A DNA stretch of 64,000 nucleotides, from positions 6,322,501 to 6,386,500 of the forward strand of contig BSBM01000461.1 in the NCBI GenBank assembly GCA_027924585.1, read 5' to 3'. This document shows positions 47,061 through 58,759 of this stretch, piece after piece (position 1 is the first letter of the stretch; each line of letters starts with the position of its first letter). Under the pieces are notes generated by a model. The model saw nothing but the letters and a program-made list of their open reading frames with translations, searched no databases and was not told where the DNA came from. The translations under genes and the position numbers were made by a program. This stretch comes from Larix kaempferi (taxonomy: Eukaryota > Streptophyta > Pinopsida > Pinales > Pinaceae).

Positions 47061-47125
47061 AGATGTTGATGATGACGATGATGGTCATGAAGATGATGAT
47101 GATGAAGAATACAATGTTGATGGAG
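45461..47125. repeat. GAT-rich compound minisatellite
   Basis: About 1.7 kb built from GAT with GAA, GGT, GTT and GAG variants. It has higher-order order: a 60-63-bp unit occurs three times at 45461-45655 ('ggtgatgacaatgaagatg...'). Another unit of about 108 bp, with 'ggatatgttgatgaggaacc', is duplicated at 46110-46250. One plus frame reads as long Asp/Glu-rich runs, but it has no start and changes frame often, so I do not call a gene. Confidence 0.9.
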
Positions 47126-47144
47126 AATATGATGCTCATAACTC

Positions 47145-47439
47145 CCTCTAGTCTCTCTCTCCCCAACCATCAATCTCTCTCTCTCTCTCTCTCTCTCTCA
47201 AACACACACACATACACACACATTATGTCCCTTTCCATTCTCAAACCCATCCCCCCTCCATACATATCTATCTCCACCTTTCTCCCTCCATCCCTCACCC
47301 TACCTTCTCTCCCTCCTTCTCTCATCGCCTGTCTCTCTCTCACCTTCTATCCCTCCCTCATGTTATATTTCCCTCAACCTATCCCAATCTCTCCATCACT
47401 CCCTCTCTCTCACACACTTTATGTCCCTTCCCCCTCCTC

Positions 47440-47483
<44 letters not shown>

Positions 47484-47992
47484 CCACTCCTTGCATGTCT
47501 CCCACCAACACTTTCTGTCCCTCCCTTCCTATCTCTTTATTTCGTTCTATCTCCATCTATCTCTCACTCCCTCCAAATCCATTCCTCTTCATTGTCCCTC
47601 TCCCTCCCTCGCTCCATGTCCCCCCCCCCCCCTTTGTATTCTTTATTTCTCTCTCACATCCCCCTTGCCTCCATCCATTCCCCCTTGTCACTCAAGTCTC
47701 ACTTTCAACTTCTAACCCTATACCTCTTCAAAACCTATTCTACTCCTAATAGTGCTCTCAAGCTCTACTTCCCTTCACCCCCTATAGCCCATCATGTTCT
47801 CATTCCCTTCATCTCTCCCCACTCAAGCTTCCAACATCCTTCTAAGCCCTTGACCCTTTCCCACCCCTAGTAAATATTAACCATAGACTCCCTTGACCCT
47901 TCCCCACCCCTTCTCAAATATTAAACAAAAATTTCCTTGAGTCTTCCACACCCTCTCTTTCTCAAGTATTAAACATGTATTTTATGATTTCC
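47145..47992. repeat. Pyrimidine-rich tract, right, with (CT)n
   Basis: About 800 bp of C/T-rich plus strand. Includes (CT)n at about 47171-47200 and 47441-47482, and a run of 13 C at 47620-47632. It mirrors the left tract across the GAT block. Confidence 0.85.
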
Positions 47993-48096
47993 ATAACGCA
48001 AGCGCGTTTTTTAACTACATAACGCATACGCGTTATGTAGTTATATAACACGTACGCGTTATATAGTTATATAACGCGAGTGTGTTATGTACATCT
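47993..48096. repeat. 26-bp palindromic repeat cluster, right
   Basis: Four tandem 26-bp units at 47993, 48019, 48045 and 48071. The second has ATAACGCATACGCGTTAT and the third ATAACACGTACGCGTTAT, followed by 'gtagttat' or 'atagttat'. It is the clearest of the three clusters. Confidence 0.9.
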
Positions 48097-49337
48097 AAAA
48101 GTGTGGCAATATTTTTGAATTTAAATAGAACACGCTCTTGTTTTGTAGAGCCTAAACCAGGCCGAGTCACATGCTCACATGTCAACAATAATCCTATGTG
48201 TATGCTTTGGAGTTTGCTTCGGTAATTCCAAACCTGTGCTATGTTAATGAAAAACCAAAGCTAATTGGGTATTTCTTCCAGTTTCTGCAGAAGCTTGTGC
48301 TTAGCCACTCGTTACAATATGATACACAGAGTCATTTTTGACGAAATCTTAGACACAAATATCATTTTTTCTGCAGATTCCAAATATGTAACTTTTATTT
48401 TGAAATATTAATTTTTCCTATTTTCTTTCAATTTCTTTTCTATCCTACCTCCTTAACTCGTGAAACACACTGTTAGTGTTTCTTCCATAACTTTTTCAAT
48501 TCTCAATCACTTCAAAAAAAAAATTGTATGGTGCATAAGAGGACACTAACCTCCACGTTCTATGAAAAACCCATTTCAAGATTTTTGCATTAAGACCTTC
48601 AAAGGCTCTACCCACAAAAGAGGTACTATTTTCGAGGTTTGGTCACTTAGAAAATTATAAAAAAAATTATAAAATTATTAATTTAATTTTTGAAAAATAA
48701 TGGAGCACAAGTGCTATGTGTTCTCTACATGCATGCCGATTTTTGTAGCTTGATTCCATCATTTAGGCCCTCAAAGGCTTTACCCACAAAAACATATACC
48801 TTATCATTTGCCTGAAAAATAAAAAGTGTCTGTTAGGAAAAATGAAACTTGACATAGCTATGCAAATTTTCAATACATAAAAGTTATATATTCGGAAATG
48901 TGATTCAATTTCCTACATTTCATCTTTTTTACTCAATGCAAGATATTTTGTGTAAGTAGCTCAAAAAGTCCAAGTAAGTTGAGGGATGCCTGCTTTTTCA
49001 GTTTTCTATTGCATCTAACGCGCCAAAAGTGATCCTCATTAGCTTGCGCTGACCCAAAGTTGAAAGTTGTAAACATTTAGATTTTACAATTGAGATGGTG
49101 ACAATTGTAGTTTCTTCAATAGTGTTTTGTTTTTAAGTTTGTTTTATGGTTTTTATTTTCAAATTTTTTTGTCAACAGATAAAGTTCTGTTTATGATTTA
49201 TTATTTATTATTTTAATTTTTTAAATTTTTTTCTAAATATCATATTTATTTAACATCCCATTGAATTGGTGCAAGTGACATTTTCCTGAGCCTTGTTCCC
49301 CAAACAACAAGAAAATCCATCTTTTAGCCTCACAAGT
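48097..49337. other. Gene-free stretch
   Basis: No coding region. 'caaaggctctacccacaaaa' occurs twice in variants (48600 and 48770), so part is a decayed duplication of about 170 bp. Confidence 0.5.
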
Positions 49338-49495
49338 TAGCACCACTTATGTTTTGTGGTGCTAAAGTGGTGGTAGTAGCACCAGTTATAGCTTTGTTGT
49401 GTTAATGTGGCGGTATTAGCACCACTAATATTTTGTGGTGTTAATGTGGTGGTATTAGCACCACTTATATTTTGTGGTGTTAATATGGTGTTAAT
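49338..49495. repeat. 39-40-bp tandem repeat, four copies
   Basis: Units start AGCACCAC at 49338, about 49378, 49418 and 49457. Each holds AGCACCAC and a downstream GTGGTG, so every unit can fold on itself. An apparent reading frame on the minus strand is a by-product. Confidence 0.8.
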
Positions 49496-50518
49496 GTTTA
49501 TTGTTATTATTGGAAATTGAGTTTTTTCTTTATTTATGTTAAAAGAAATGCCTTGTTGGCAAGTACCATGAAGTGGTGCTAAGCTATTATTTTCCACATG
49601 GACATGTACAAGTAGGATTTAATTATGAAGATTTGCACCATAAACACTACAACTTCACAAATAATTATTTTGTAAATATCTCAATTAAATTATTTATCTT
49701 TTGTTTTTTTCATTCAAATAAATAATCAAGATTAGTTAATGAGTTTTTGCAACACAATTACAACATATTAAATTAATTTTTATAATATTTAAACAAATAA
49801 ATTTGCATGATTCATTTAGGCTTTTCACCACTAACACAACGAGTTTACAAATAATTATTTTGTAAATAATTCAATTCAATTATTCATTTTAATACTATTT
49901 AAACAAATAGATACCTAAGATTTGTAATAATGACAAATAATTAAAAACAATCGAGAATATTTTTATTAATCTTATTAATTTTTTTGATGGACATTAGTAT
50001 AATTATTAGGTTTTTAGTAGCACACATGACCTTAGACTAAAGGAATCCTAAGGCTAGAGAAATGCCAGGTTGGCAAGTGCCATATAGTGGTGTTAAGTGC
50101 TTATTGGTTGCATGGACATTTACAAATATGATTTAATTATGATGATTCGCACCATAAACACAATAACTTACAAATAATTATTTTGTAAATAACTTAATTC
50201 ATTTTTTTTTCATTCAAATAAATTCTCAAGACTAATTTATAAGGTTTTACACCACAATCACAACAAATTCAATTATTTATTTACATATTATTTAAACAAA
50301 TAAATTCACATGATTCGCTTATGAGACTTTGCACCACAATTCAATTATTCATTTTTAAATATTATTTAAGCATATAAATACACATGATTATTAATATTGA
50401 CAAATAATTAAAGTCAATTGTTTTTAATTTATTACTATTATAAAATAGTAATAAAAGTGTTTTGAATTGAAATTTGATTCGGTATACGTTTATTAATCTT
50501 ATTAAATTTCTCTTGGGC
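49496..50518. repeat. Duplicated AT-rich segment, about 513-bp period
   Basis: 'aaatgcc(t/a)(t/g)gttggcaagt' occurs at 49549 and 50062, and similarity continues through 'gatttaattatga' and 'acaaataattattttgtaaat' (itself palindromic). No gene. Confidence 0.65.
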
Positions 50519-53340
50519 ATGATTGAGGGAGGAAACCTTTACCCGAGCCCTAAATGAAGGTTTTAGGAATCTAGGACCAAGAAGGATGATCATCTCACAT
50601 GTGTTCATAAGAGTATTCTTAGCCTCTATGTGTGGGAATTGTTGCCATTATAAGGTTTTGATCAGTAGTGAGAGGTCTACTTTCCCTTGACCTAGTTAAG
50701 AGAAGAAAACTAGTCCTCGGGATAAATGAAGCTTCTAGGCATGTAGCAATAGTAATGATGTGTTGAGACAACACAAATCAATTTTCGAGAGGATACATGG
50801 AATTATAATAGGGATATAGAGGAGAATTAGAGGAAATAAAAATAGGTATATGTCCTCGGGGCATAAACATGATTATAGGAGCAAACCCGAGCCTTTGAAA
50901 TTAGGGGAAACCTATAGAAATATTAAATTAACAACTATACATTGAAACACCACATAAGACCTCTTAAGGGTATCCTTTGCCTAATATTGGGGGTATAAAT
51001 GTCACTAAGGGGTTTTAAGCAATATATATGGGTTTCAAGTCCCTTCTCATGTTTCAAGGGGGGAACCCAAGCCTTAGCCCCTAATAAAATATTTTTGGCA
51101 TCCAATGCCAAAAGAAACACCTCAAATCACTACACATGGCCTACTAGGGGTATTATTTACACCTATGTGAGGACATCAAGCCATTATGAGGTTTTTTCAA
51201 ACTTATTTATGGATGGTTTTGTATAATTTCATAGGAGGAAACATGGGTCTTAAGCCCTAAGGGAGGCTTTGAAACACACTCAATAATTGCCAATGTTACC
51301 ATTAGCATTTGAGTACTGATATAAGTGACACTAGATATGTGTATTAGAACCTTGGACATAGTTGTGGGAGGAATCACAAGACTTAATCCCTAAAGGAAGG
51401 TTTTAGGAAGCTTGAGCTAAGAGAAATGACTCAAAATATCACATAGGAGATCATGCACTGTGTAAGAGATCGTTATCCTTAAAGTGGGATATGGGTGGCA
51501 ATATGTAGTTTTTTGCACTAAGGATGGGTCTTGGACCATGGTTGGGGAAAAAATTGAGGGAATTATACCCTAACATAAGATTATTGGCGTAATGAGAAAT
51601 TATTAGGGCCATGAACTATAAAATAAACCCATTAAAGTGGATCATTGCCATTAAAGTTGGATATGGGCACAATCAATGGTTTTTGGATAGTAGGATGGAT
51701 CTCGAGGCCTTGAATGGAGTCATAGGAGGAAATAAATATCCTTATGTAGGTGTCCTAGCACATTGGGAATGACATCTAGGGAAGAAGACCATGTATTTGT
51801 CCCTAAACAATACATTGAGGAATACATATCCATGAACAATGCCTCGAAGCACCATGCATGAATTCACAAGGGTATTCATGGTGCTACGTATGTAGGGCTT
51901 GTTATCTTAGTTCCTTGGACATGGACAATGCAGGAGAGCTAAATCTTGGGACCTAAAGGAATCTTCTAGGCACCCAAGGCTAAGAAGGTTTCCTCCACCA
52001 AACACACATGGCTTCTTGAGAGTAACATTAGCCTATGATTGAGGATGTTGGTTCCATTAGATGGTTTTGTTCAATATGTGCATGCCTTAGGGCCTTAGGA
52101 ATGACGTTCTAGGTAAGAATACAGTGCCTTTAAACCTAACAAAATCATTGAGGCATCCAAATCCATGAAAAATGCCTCCAAGCACCATGCATGTCTTCAT
52201 AGGAGTATCTGTGGTATTATGTATCTACGTCTTGAGGCCTCGGGTCCTTCAACATGGTCAGTGGGGGAGACATGAACCTTGGACCCTAAAGGAAGCTTCT
52301 AACCATCAAGGGATAAGAAGGTTCCCTCAAGCAATGATAGATAGCCTCCTAACAGTATCATTAACCTATGATTTAAGGTTCCAGTACCATTAGGTGATTT
52401 TGAGTAGTACACACATGACTCAGGACGTTGGACATGGTTAGTGGAGGACACTTGAAACTCAAGCCATAAAGGAATCTTCTATCCATCTAGGTCATAGGTT
52501 TCCTCCATAACCACAGATGGCATCCTGAGTATATCGTTGGCCATGATTGAGAATGTCGGTTACATTAGGTGATTTTGAGAAGTATGTAGGTGTCTTATTT
52601 CCTTGGGAATGGTGTTTTAGGGAAGAATACCATGCCTTTGTCCCTAAAGAAATAGTTGAGGCATTCAAAACCATGAACACTACCTTGAAGCACCATGCAT
52701 AGCTTTGCAATGATATCTATGGCACTATGTATCTAGATATTATGGCCTTGGGGCCTTAGACATGGCTAGTGGAGGAGACCTAAACCTTCAACTCTAAGAG
52801 AATATTGTATCCATATATGGTTAAGTAGGTTTCCTCCACCAACCACACATGGCTTGCTGAGGGTGCCATTGGCCTATGATTGAGAATGTGGGTTCCATTA
52901 GATTTTTTTTAGAATTATGTAGGTGTCCATGGGTCTTGGGAAATACATTTAAGGGAAGAAGATCATGCCTTTGGGCCTAGATAAACCATTGAGATATCCA
53001 AATCCATGAATAATGCCTCAAAGAACAACAAATGAATTGGCATCAGTACCAATGGTGATATATATCTAGGTCTTGTAGTCTTGGGCACTTGGACATGGTA
53101 AATGGAGGAGACCTAAACCTCGACCTCTAAAGGAATATTCTAGCATCCAAGGCTAAGGATGCCTCCACCAATAACACATGGGATATTGAGGGTATCATTG
53201 GCCTATGATTGATTTTGTATCTGCCATTAGGTGGTTCTAAGCAATATGTACCTATCCTAGGGCCTTGGGACCATTAAGACATCGAGAACCATGAAAAATG
53301 CCTAAAATCACCACACATTACTTCACAAAGGTATCCAAAT
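50519..53340. repeat. Degenerate tandem repeat family, about 170 bp
   Basis: Phrases recur in the same order at about 165-180-bp or 335-340-bp steps: 'ggaggaaacc...agcccta(a/t)a', 'ttctaggcatc...gaaggtttcctcca', 'acacatggc...gagggtatcattggcctatgattga', 'ggttccattag(g/a)tg(g/a)ttttga'. 'Atccatgaa(c/a)aatgcctc' appears near 51825, 52165, 53005 and in worn form elsewhere. I estimate some 15 units. Copies are heavily diverged. The short open frames are not genes. Confidence 0.65.
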
Positions 53341-53545
53341 AGAATAGAAAATAAGAAACATGTCCAATATTTTTGGTACCTAAGCATCCCCAACCTAGTT
53401 TTTTCTCTAGATAAGGTTTAGCACCAATTGGGCTATGTCGATCGATCCCACCTCTTCTTGCATGTGAGTAAAGTAGTTTGACAATGAGATCCATTGTACT
53501 ATCTATCTAAGTCTTGTGGCCTTGGGGACTTCCACATGGTTACAG

Positions 53546-53780
53546 GTGTTCGCTATCTTCATGGGTGTGGTTGATGCTACAGGGGTTTTCTCTCATTATG
53601 GGCACGGTTAAGGCTACAGGAGTTTTCCCTGTTCACAGGAGCGGCGGAGGATACAAGTGTTCGCCATCTTCATGGGTGCATTTGAGGCTACAAGGGTTTT
53701 CTCTCATTATGGGCATGGCTAAGGATACAAGGGTTTTCCCTCTTCATGGGTGCAGCTGAGGCTACAAGGGTTGAGATAGC
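53546..53780. repeat. 37-bp repeat organised in 111-bp blocks
   Basis: 'gtgttcgc(t/c)atcttcatgggtg' starts at 53546 and 53657, 111 bp apart. Inside each block a 37-bp unit with GGCTACA(A/G)GGGTTTTC recurs three times. Because 111 is divisible by three, one frame stays open for 81 codons (53514-53759), but I do not call it a gene. Confidence 0.75.
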
Positions 53781-55379
53781 TTATCGTTTTAGAGAAATTC
53801 CCTATGCTACAGTTGACATCGAGCTCCTTTTCTTCACATACTCTGTGGATCTCTTTCACAAGGTATATTGCAATCGTTTCAACACTCTTATTGCTAAAAC
53901 ATATTCACCTCCCACAATATTGTTAATTTTCCTCCAAGATTGGGGCTTGCTTCTCATAGCAAATTGAGTCCCAAATCATCCATATCAAACCTTCAATGGC
54001 CCTTCATCGAAGCTTCATCAAAGGGGTTGATCTAAAGGATAAATATACAATAGAACAACCCTAAATTGTCTAGGATATACTACTATATGATAGACTTGAT
54101 GTGCTTCTTCAATCACTAGAAATAAAACAATGACGTGGACCGATTCAAGAGGGGTTATGTCTGTGTTGTTTCTCTTTTGAAGAATACTCCACCATAGGTC
54201 TGTTTCCAAGGGTTTATTCCCTCCTCCATTATAATCTGCCTTGAGATGAAGCATTTATGCAGATGCTACATGTTCATATAAATTCCATGAAAATAGGCTT
54301 AATCACACCTAAGACTGTAGAAGGATACCTCCTATTTAGCTCTTCACTTTGACATTCAACCCTAAGTGTCACATCTCCAAAAAAAAATTAAACTTTTTAT
54401 TTCTAAGTATAAAATTGTTATTTATTACTGAATACTCTCTTTTAGGTTGACTTGAAAAGACCAATGGGGTTTCAAATTAAGTTATCTTACCATTTCCAAG
54501 TATAAAATTGTCACTTATTATTGAATACTCTCTTTTAAGTTTACTTGAGAAGACCACTGGGGTTTCAACTTAAGTTATCTTACTTACAACACCCTATCTT
54601 GTGAGTTCTTAAGAAAGAAAAATGCTTTATTGTTTGTGGAACTGGTCCTTATGAAAGACTTCGCTCTGCCGAGGTTAAGATTCCAACTTGAAAGGGTATT
54701 GTCTTACTTAGATTACATGCTAAAAATTTACAAATTACTTACAAGTCTCAATGAAAATTCCATCTAACTCCATGGCTTTATTTGCCAAACTATATTTTTA
54801 TTTGTTGGATACAACTATTTAACTATCATTTTATTTGTTGGATACAACTATCTTTTTATTTGCTCGATACAAAGCCTATCTTTTTATTTACTAAACTTTC
54901 CTTTAAAAAAGGATATAAAGAAAATAAACCTTTTTTTTTAAATAAAGACTTAAAAGAATGCCAAAAATTCTAGCCATTTTAAAATGAAAACTATAAAATC
55001 ATTCATAAAATTATAATTTGATTTTGTAATAATTTTTTTTTAAAGATTTGGCTTTGAGAAAGATAGGGAAAGGCCAATTTAGGGTTTTTTTTAAAGAACC
55101 AATAAGAAAAAGGATTATACCTCAACTCATCAAATTAGGACAATCAACAATTGGGGTTTTAGAAGATGAGTAACTTGGTTTCTGGGAAATATCTGGGCTT
55201 GGCATAACTTTAAATGCAAATGGTCAAAGGTAAAATACAAGACTCTATCACATGGTAAATTTTGAAGAAATGGGAAAAAATCAACAAATTTTGCACAAAA
55301 CCAATAATCATTTTACCATTTACCATGTGATGAGTAAAATGGTAAATAAAATTCAGGATTGACTTAATTTCTCCATGAG
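53781..55379. other. Gene-free stretch with small repeats
   Basis: No gene seen in 1.6 kb. A tandem duplication of about 95 bp starts near 54403 and 54498 ('aagtataaaattgt'). 'ttttatttgttggatacaacta' occurs twice near 54795 and 54830. Arms ATCACATGGTAAA (about 55247) and its complement (about 55319) form an inverted repeat. Confidence 0.55.
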
Positions 55380-55384
55380 GTAAA
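55380..55384. repeat. Target-site duplication, left (GTAAA)
   Basis: Repeated exactly at 61814-61818 beyond the right LTR. Confidence 0.92.
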
Positions 55385-55843
55385 TGTTCGGGTACACAGG
55401 GTACTACCAAAGGACTGAACACCAAGAGCAACCACTTCACACAAACATATCACAGATCAACACACTGATGTTTTGACGTGGTTTAAACCCTCTTGAGGGA
55501 AACACTCCACGGCCCCCGACCAAATAGCTTCTATGGGACAATTTATTATGCAAAGAAAGAAAGTTACAATTGAGATTCTCATAATCGATCAACTAAACAA
55601 TGACCCTCCATGCCCTTTAAATAGAGATCATGGACCAATCGGGTGTTAAGACATGGATCAAGGTTAGGTTTGAACTAAGAGAAGTTGAGCCGTCGGATCA
55701 CTCTATGTCGGGAACATTTCATGACCATCGGATTAAGTATTTACAAATGCATACTAATGCATACTAAAGAAACACACTATCCCTAACGGATATATTACAC
55801 AAGTTGATCTTAACTAACTCCTAAGTGTCTAAATAGCCTAACA
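55385..55843 (-). repeat. 3' LTR of the minus-strand copia
   Basis: On the plus strand it starts TGTTCGGGTACACAGGG and ends GCCTAACA. It matches 61358-61813 closely. A TATTTAAAG on the minus strand near 55615 may be the promoter. Confidence 0.95.
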
Positions 55844-55852
55844 TCCCCCCTT
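55844..55852 (-). promoter_or_regulatory. Polypurine tract of the minus-strand copia
   Basis: On the minus strand AAGGGGGGA ends directly at the 3' LTR. Confidence 0.85.
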
Positions 55853-55959
55853 AATAACAACTTGGGATAAGATTGAAGGATTTACAAAAGTGACACTATG
55901 AGGAGAAGGAAGGAGGCATTAGATCCTATCCCCCCTTAATGATAAGTTCCTGAACTCCT

Positions 55960-57560
55960 AACATAGATCAAAGTTTAAAAAACTTCGCTTCTGTAAGAGA
56001 CTTGGTGAAGATGTCTGCAACTTGATCATCTGTAGGGAAAAAGAGCACTTCAAGAACATGATCATGAACAAGATTTCTGATGAAGTGCATATGTAGCTCA
56101 ATGTGTTTGCTGCATTGATGTAGAAATGGATCTTTGGCAAGCTTGATGGCACTTTGATTGTCACACCAAAGTGGAGTAGGTTGCTGCTGCTCGAATCCAA
56201 ACTCTGAAAGGATCTGTCGAAGCCATAAAGCTTCCTGACTGGCATTAACTACTGATAGATATTCTGCCTCTGCTGAAGAAAGAGCAAGAGCTTGTTGTTT
56301 CTTACAAGCCCAAGTAATAGGTCCAGATCCTAGACTAAAAACATAACCTGCAGTAGACTTTCAATCATCAGGATCGCTGACCCAATCTGAATCAATGAAA
56401 CCAACCAACAAAGGTTTCCCCCCCTGTACTGTAATGAATCCCAAACTGAACTGTACCTCGAATATATCGAAGTATTCTTTTAGCTGCTTTCCAGTGACTT
56501 TCATAAGGTGTCTACATATAACGGGAAACACGACCAATGGAAAAGGAAAGGTCAGAATGGGAATGAGTCAAGTATAAGACACTACAAACAAGCTGACGAT
56601 ACAAGGTGGCATCGACTTCAGGTGAAGTACAAGTGGCAGAAAGTTTGACTCCAGACTGGAAGGGAGAAGGGGCTGGTGTACAGTCTTCCATGTGAAAGCG
56701 ATGAAGAAGGTCACAAGCATACTTAGACTAAGAAAGAAAGATTCCTTCTTTGGTTTGCAGGACTTGGAGACCAAGAAAATAATGCAAATGTCCTAAGTCT
56801 AACATTTCAAAATTTTGTTTAAGACTGGATTTCACATGGGTTATAAGCTTAGGGTCACTACCAGTAAGAATAAGGTCATCAACATATAGAACAAGTATGA
56901 TGAGATGGTTTCCTACTTTCTTGGTATAGAGATTGGGGTCAGAATGGCATCTAAAAAAACCAATGTCAAGGAGCAAGTTATCCAGTTTGGCATACCAAGC
57001 TCTGGGAGCTTGCTTAAAGCCATATAAGGATTTCTTAAGGTGGCAGACAAGGCTAGAGTTATTCTGAACATATCTAGGAGGTTGTTCCATGTAAATTTCC
57101 TCCTATAAATCACCATGTAAGAAGGAATACTTGACATTCGTTTGATGGACTTCCCAGTTATGTAAGGCTGCAAGGGAAAGAACAAGGAGGATGGAGTTAA
57201 TTTTTGTGACGGGAGCAAAGGTTTCATTGTAGTCAATCCCTTCAACTTGGGAAAAACCTTTGGCAACTAACCTTTCCTTAAGTCTTTCAACACTTCCATC
57301 TGATGCATACTTAGTTCTGTAGACCCATTTACATCTGACAATTTTTCTTCCTTTTGGAAGAGGTACAAGATCCCAAGTATCGTTTGCCATTAAGGAACGA
57401 TATTCTTCATCCATGGATGCATCCCAATCTGGATTCTTTGAAGCTTCTGCAAAAGTTTTTGGATCGTGATTCTCGGAAACTTGAGCCAAAAGAGAAGAGG
57501 CTCGCTGAAACTGAGAACGTGTTCGACGTTGATCTCTAGGATCACCGGCAAGATCACCGA
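55960..57560 (-). pseudogene. Reverse transcriptase and RNase H of the minus-strand copia
   Basis: Minus-strand reading gives 'WDASMDEEYRSLMANDTWDLVPLP', 'ERLVAKGFSQVEGIDYNETFAPV', 'SLYGFKQAPRAWYAKL' and the catalytic 'LVLYVDDLILTG' near 56890. RNase H follows: 'FIDSDWVSDPDD', 'ALALSSAEAEYLSVV', 'LWCDNQSAIKLAKD' and 'HIELHMHFI'. Stops fall at 57103-57105 (TAG), 56728-56730 (TAG), 56512-56514 (TAG) and 56361-56363 (TGA), in places where this family usually has Gln or Arg. The residues for catalysis are kept. Confidence 0.94.
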
Positions 57561-58741
57561 CTGCTTCACATGTTGAACAGACCCATCGAGGAAGCACTTG
57601 TGCTAGTGCAACTAGAGGAATATGAGCAGGTGGAGGTGAATTTTCATCCTCACTGTCATCATCAGAAACTGGAGTTGAAAACCTGTCAAGGAAGTTGGAA
57701 GAAGAAGAAGAAGCCACAAACGTCGAATCAGGCTCGCAGGCCAAAGATGGCACAATCACCGAGTTAGGCTCGCAGGCCAAGAGATTTTCATCAAATTTAA
57801 CATCTCTTCTAATGATTATATCATGAGAATGTGGTTGAAGAAGTTTATAACCTTTTACATCTTCAGAATATCCAACAAGTATGCACTTTTCACTTTTAGG
57901 CTGCAATGCTTTCCATTTTTTATTCGGAATGTGAGCCCATGCTTCACTACCAAACACACGGAAGTGACTTACATCAGGTTTAGTTTTATTCCATGCTTTT
58001 TTCCATTGTTATACCTTGTAATGCTTTAGTGGGGGTGCGATTCACTATGTAATTTGCACAATTAATGGTTTCAGCCCAAAATTGAAGACTTAGTCCCTTA
58101 GATTGGATCATACAATTGGCCATTTCTTTTAAAATGCGATTCTTCCGCTCAGCTACACCATTTTGTTGTGGTGTATATGGAATAGTGTGCTGTTGTTGGA
58201 TGCCTTGTTCAGTGCAGAAAGTAGTGAACTTTTTGTTAACATATTCTCCTCCATTGTCAGATCTTAACTTAATAATTTGATGACCAGATTGTTTTTCAAC
58301 AAGGGCCTTGTAGGCTAAGAACATGTTAAATACTTCGCTCTTAAGTTTTAGGAAATAAACCCAAGTGTGTCTGGTGTAATAATCAATGAAAGTTAAGAAA
58401 TACTTGAAACCAGAAAAGGAAGCAGATGGAAGAGGACCACACAAGTCACTATGCACAAGCTCCAAGGGAACTGAGGCATGCCAAGAGGCACGTTTGTCAA
58501 AACTGTCCCAATGATGTTTCCCAAGTACACAATCGGAACAAACACCATCCCTGCAAGATACCATCGGAAGACCTGCCACCATATTGTCTTTACATAGTTG
58601 TTGCAATGAGCGATAATTTAAGTGACCAAATTTCTCATACCAAAGTTTGCTCAAGTTATCACTATGAGCAACAAAAACTGAAGGGAAAGGTGATGACCCA
58701 AAGTTGTTAAACTTGTACAACCTGGTAATATCATTAACCAT
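57561..58741 (-). pseudogene. Integrase of the minus-strand copia
   Basis: The zinc-binding region has 'KLWYEKFGHLNYRSL' and 'CSDCVLGKHH' (about 58640-58515). The core begins 'LELVHSDLCGPLP' (first Asp), continues 'LRSDNGGEYVNKKF' near 58260 (second Asp) and 'TPQQNGVAERKNRILKEM' near 58150 (the Glu). A run of six T on the plus strand (57997-58002) carries one base too many and shifts the frame before 'GSEAWAHIPNKKW'. After that comes a variable linker with 'LACEP' twice, as usual before reverse transcriptase. Confidence 0.93.
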
Positions 58742-58759
58742 TCCGGTAGCTAGGACCTA

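Noticed and set aside
45441-47166. Long open frames in the GAT tract, rich in Asp, Met, Ser or His
   Set aside because: All six frames stay open simply because the trinucleotide has no stop in most phases. There is no start context, and the frame changes at each repeat variant.
47009-47870. Long Ser/Leu/Pro-rich frames in the C/T tract
   Set aside because: Composition effect of (CT)n and CCCT repeats; no domain and no codon structure.
27540-48180. Terminal inverted repeats just outside the 26-bp clusters
   Set aside because: I compared 60-100 bp outside each cluster by eye and found only weak, short matches such as GACATGT.
49338-49495. CRISPR-like regular repeats
   Set aside because: The units are contiguous and diverged with no unique spacers, and the window is plant nuclear DNA.
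49338-49597. 86-codon minus-strand frame with Asn/Thr-rich repeats
   Set aside because: Follows the 39-40-bp tandem repeat and has no family resemblance.
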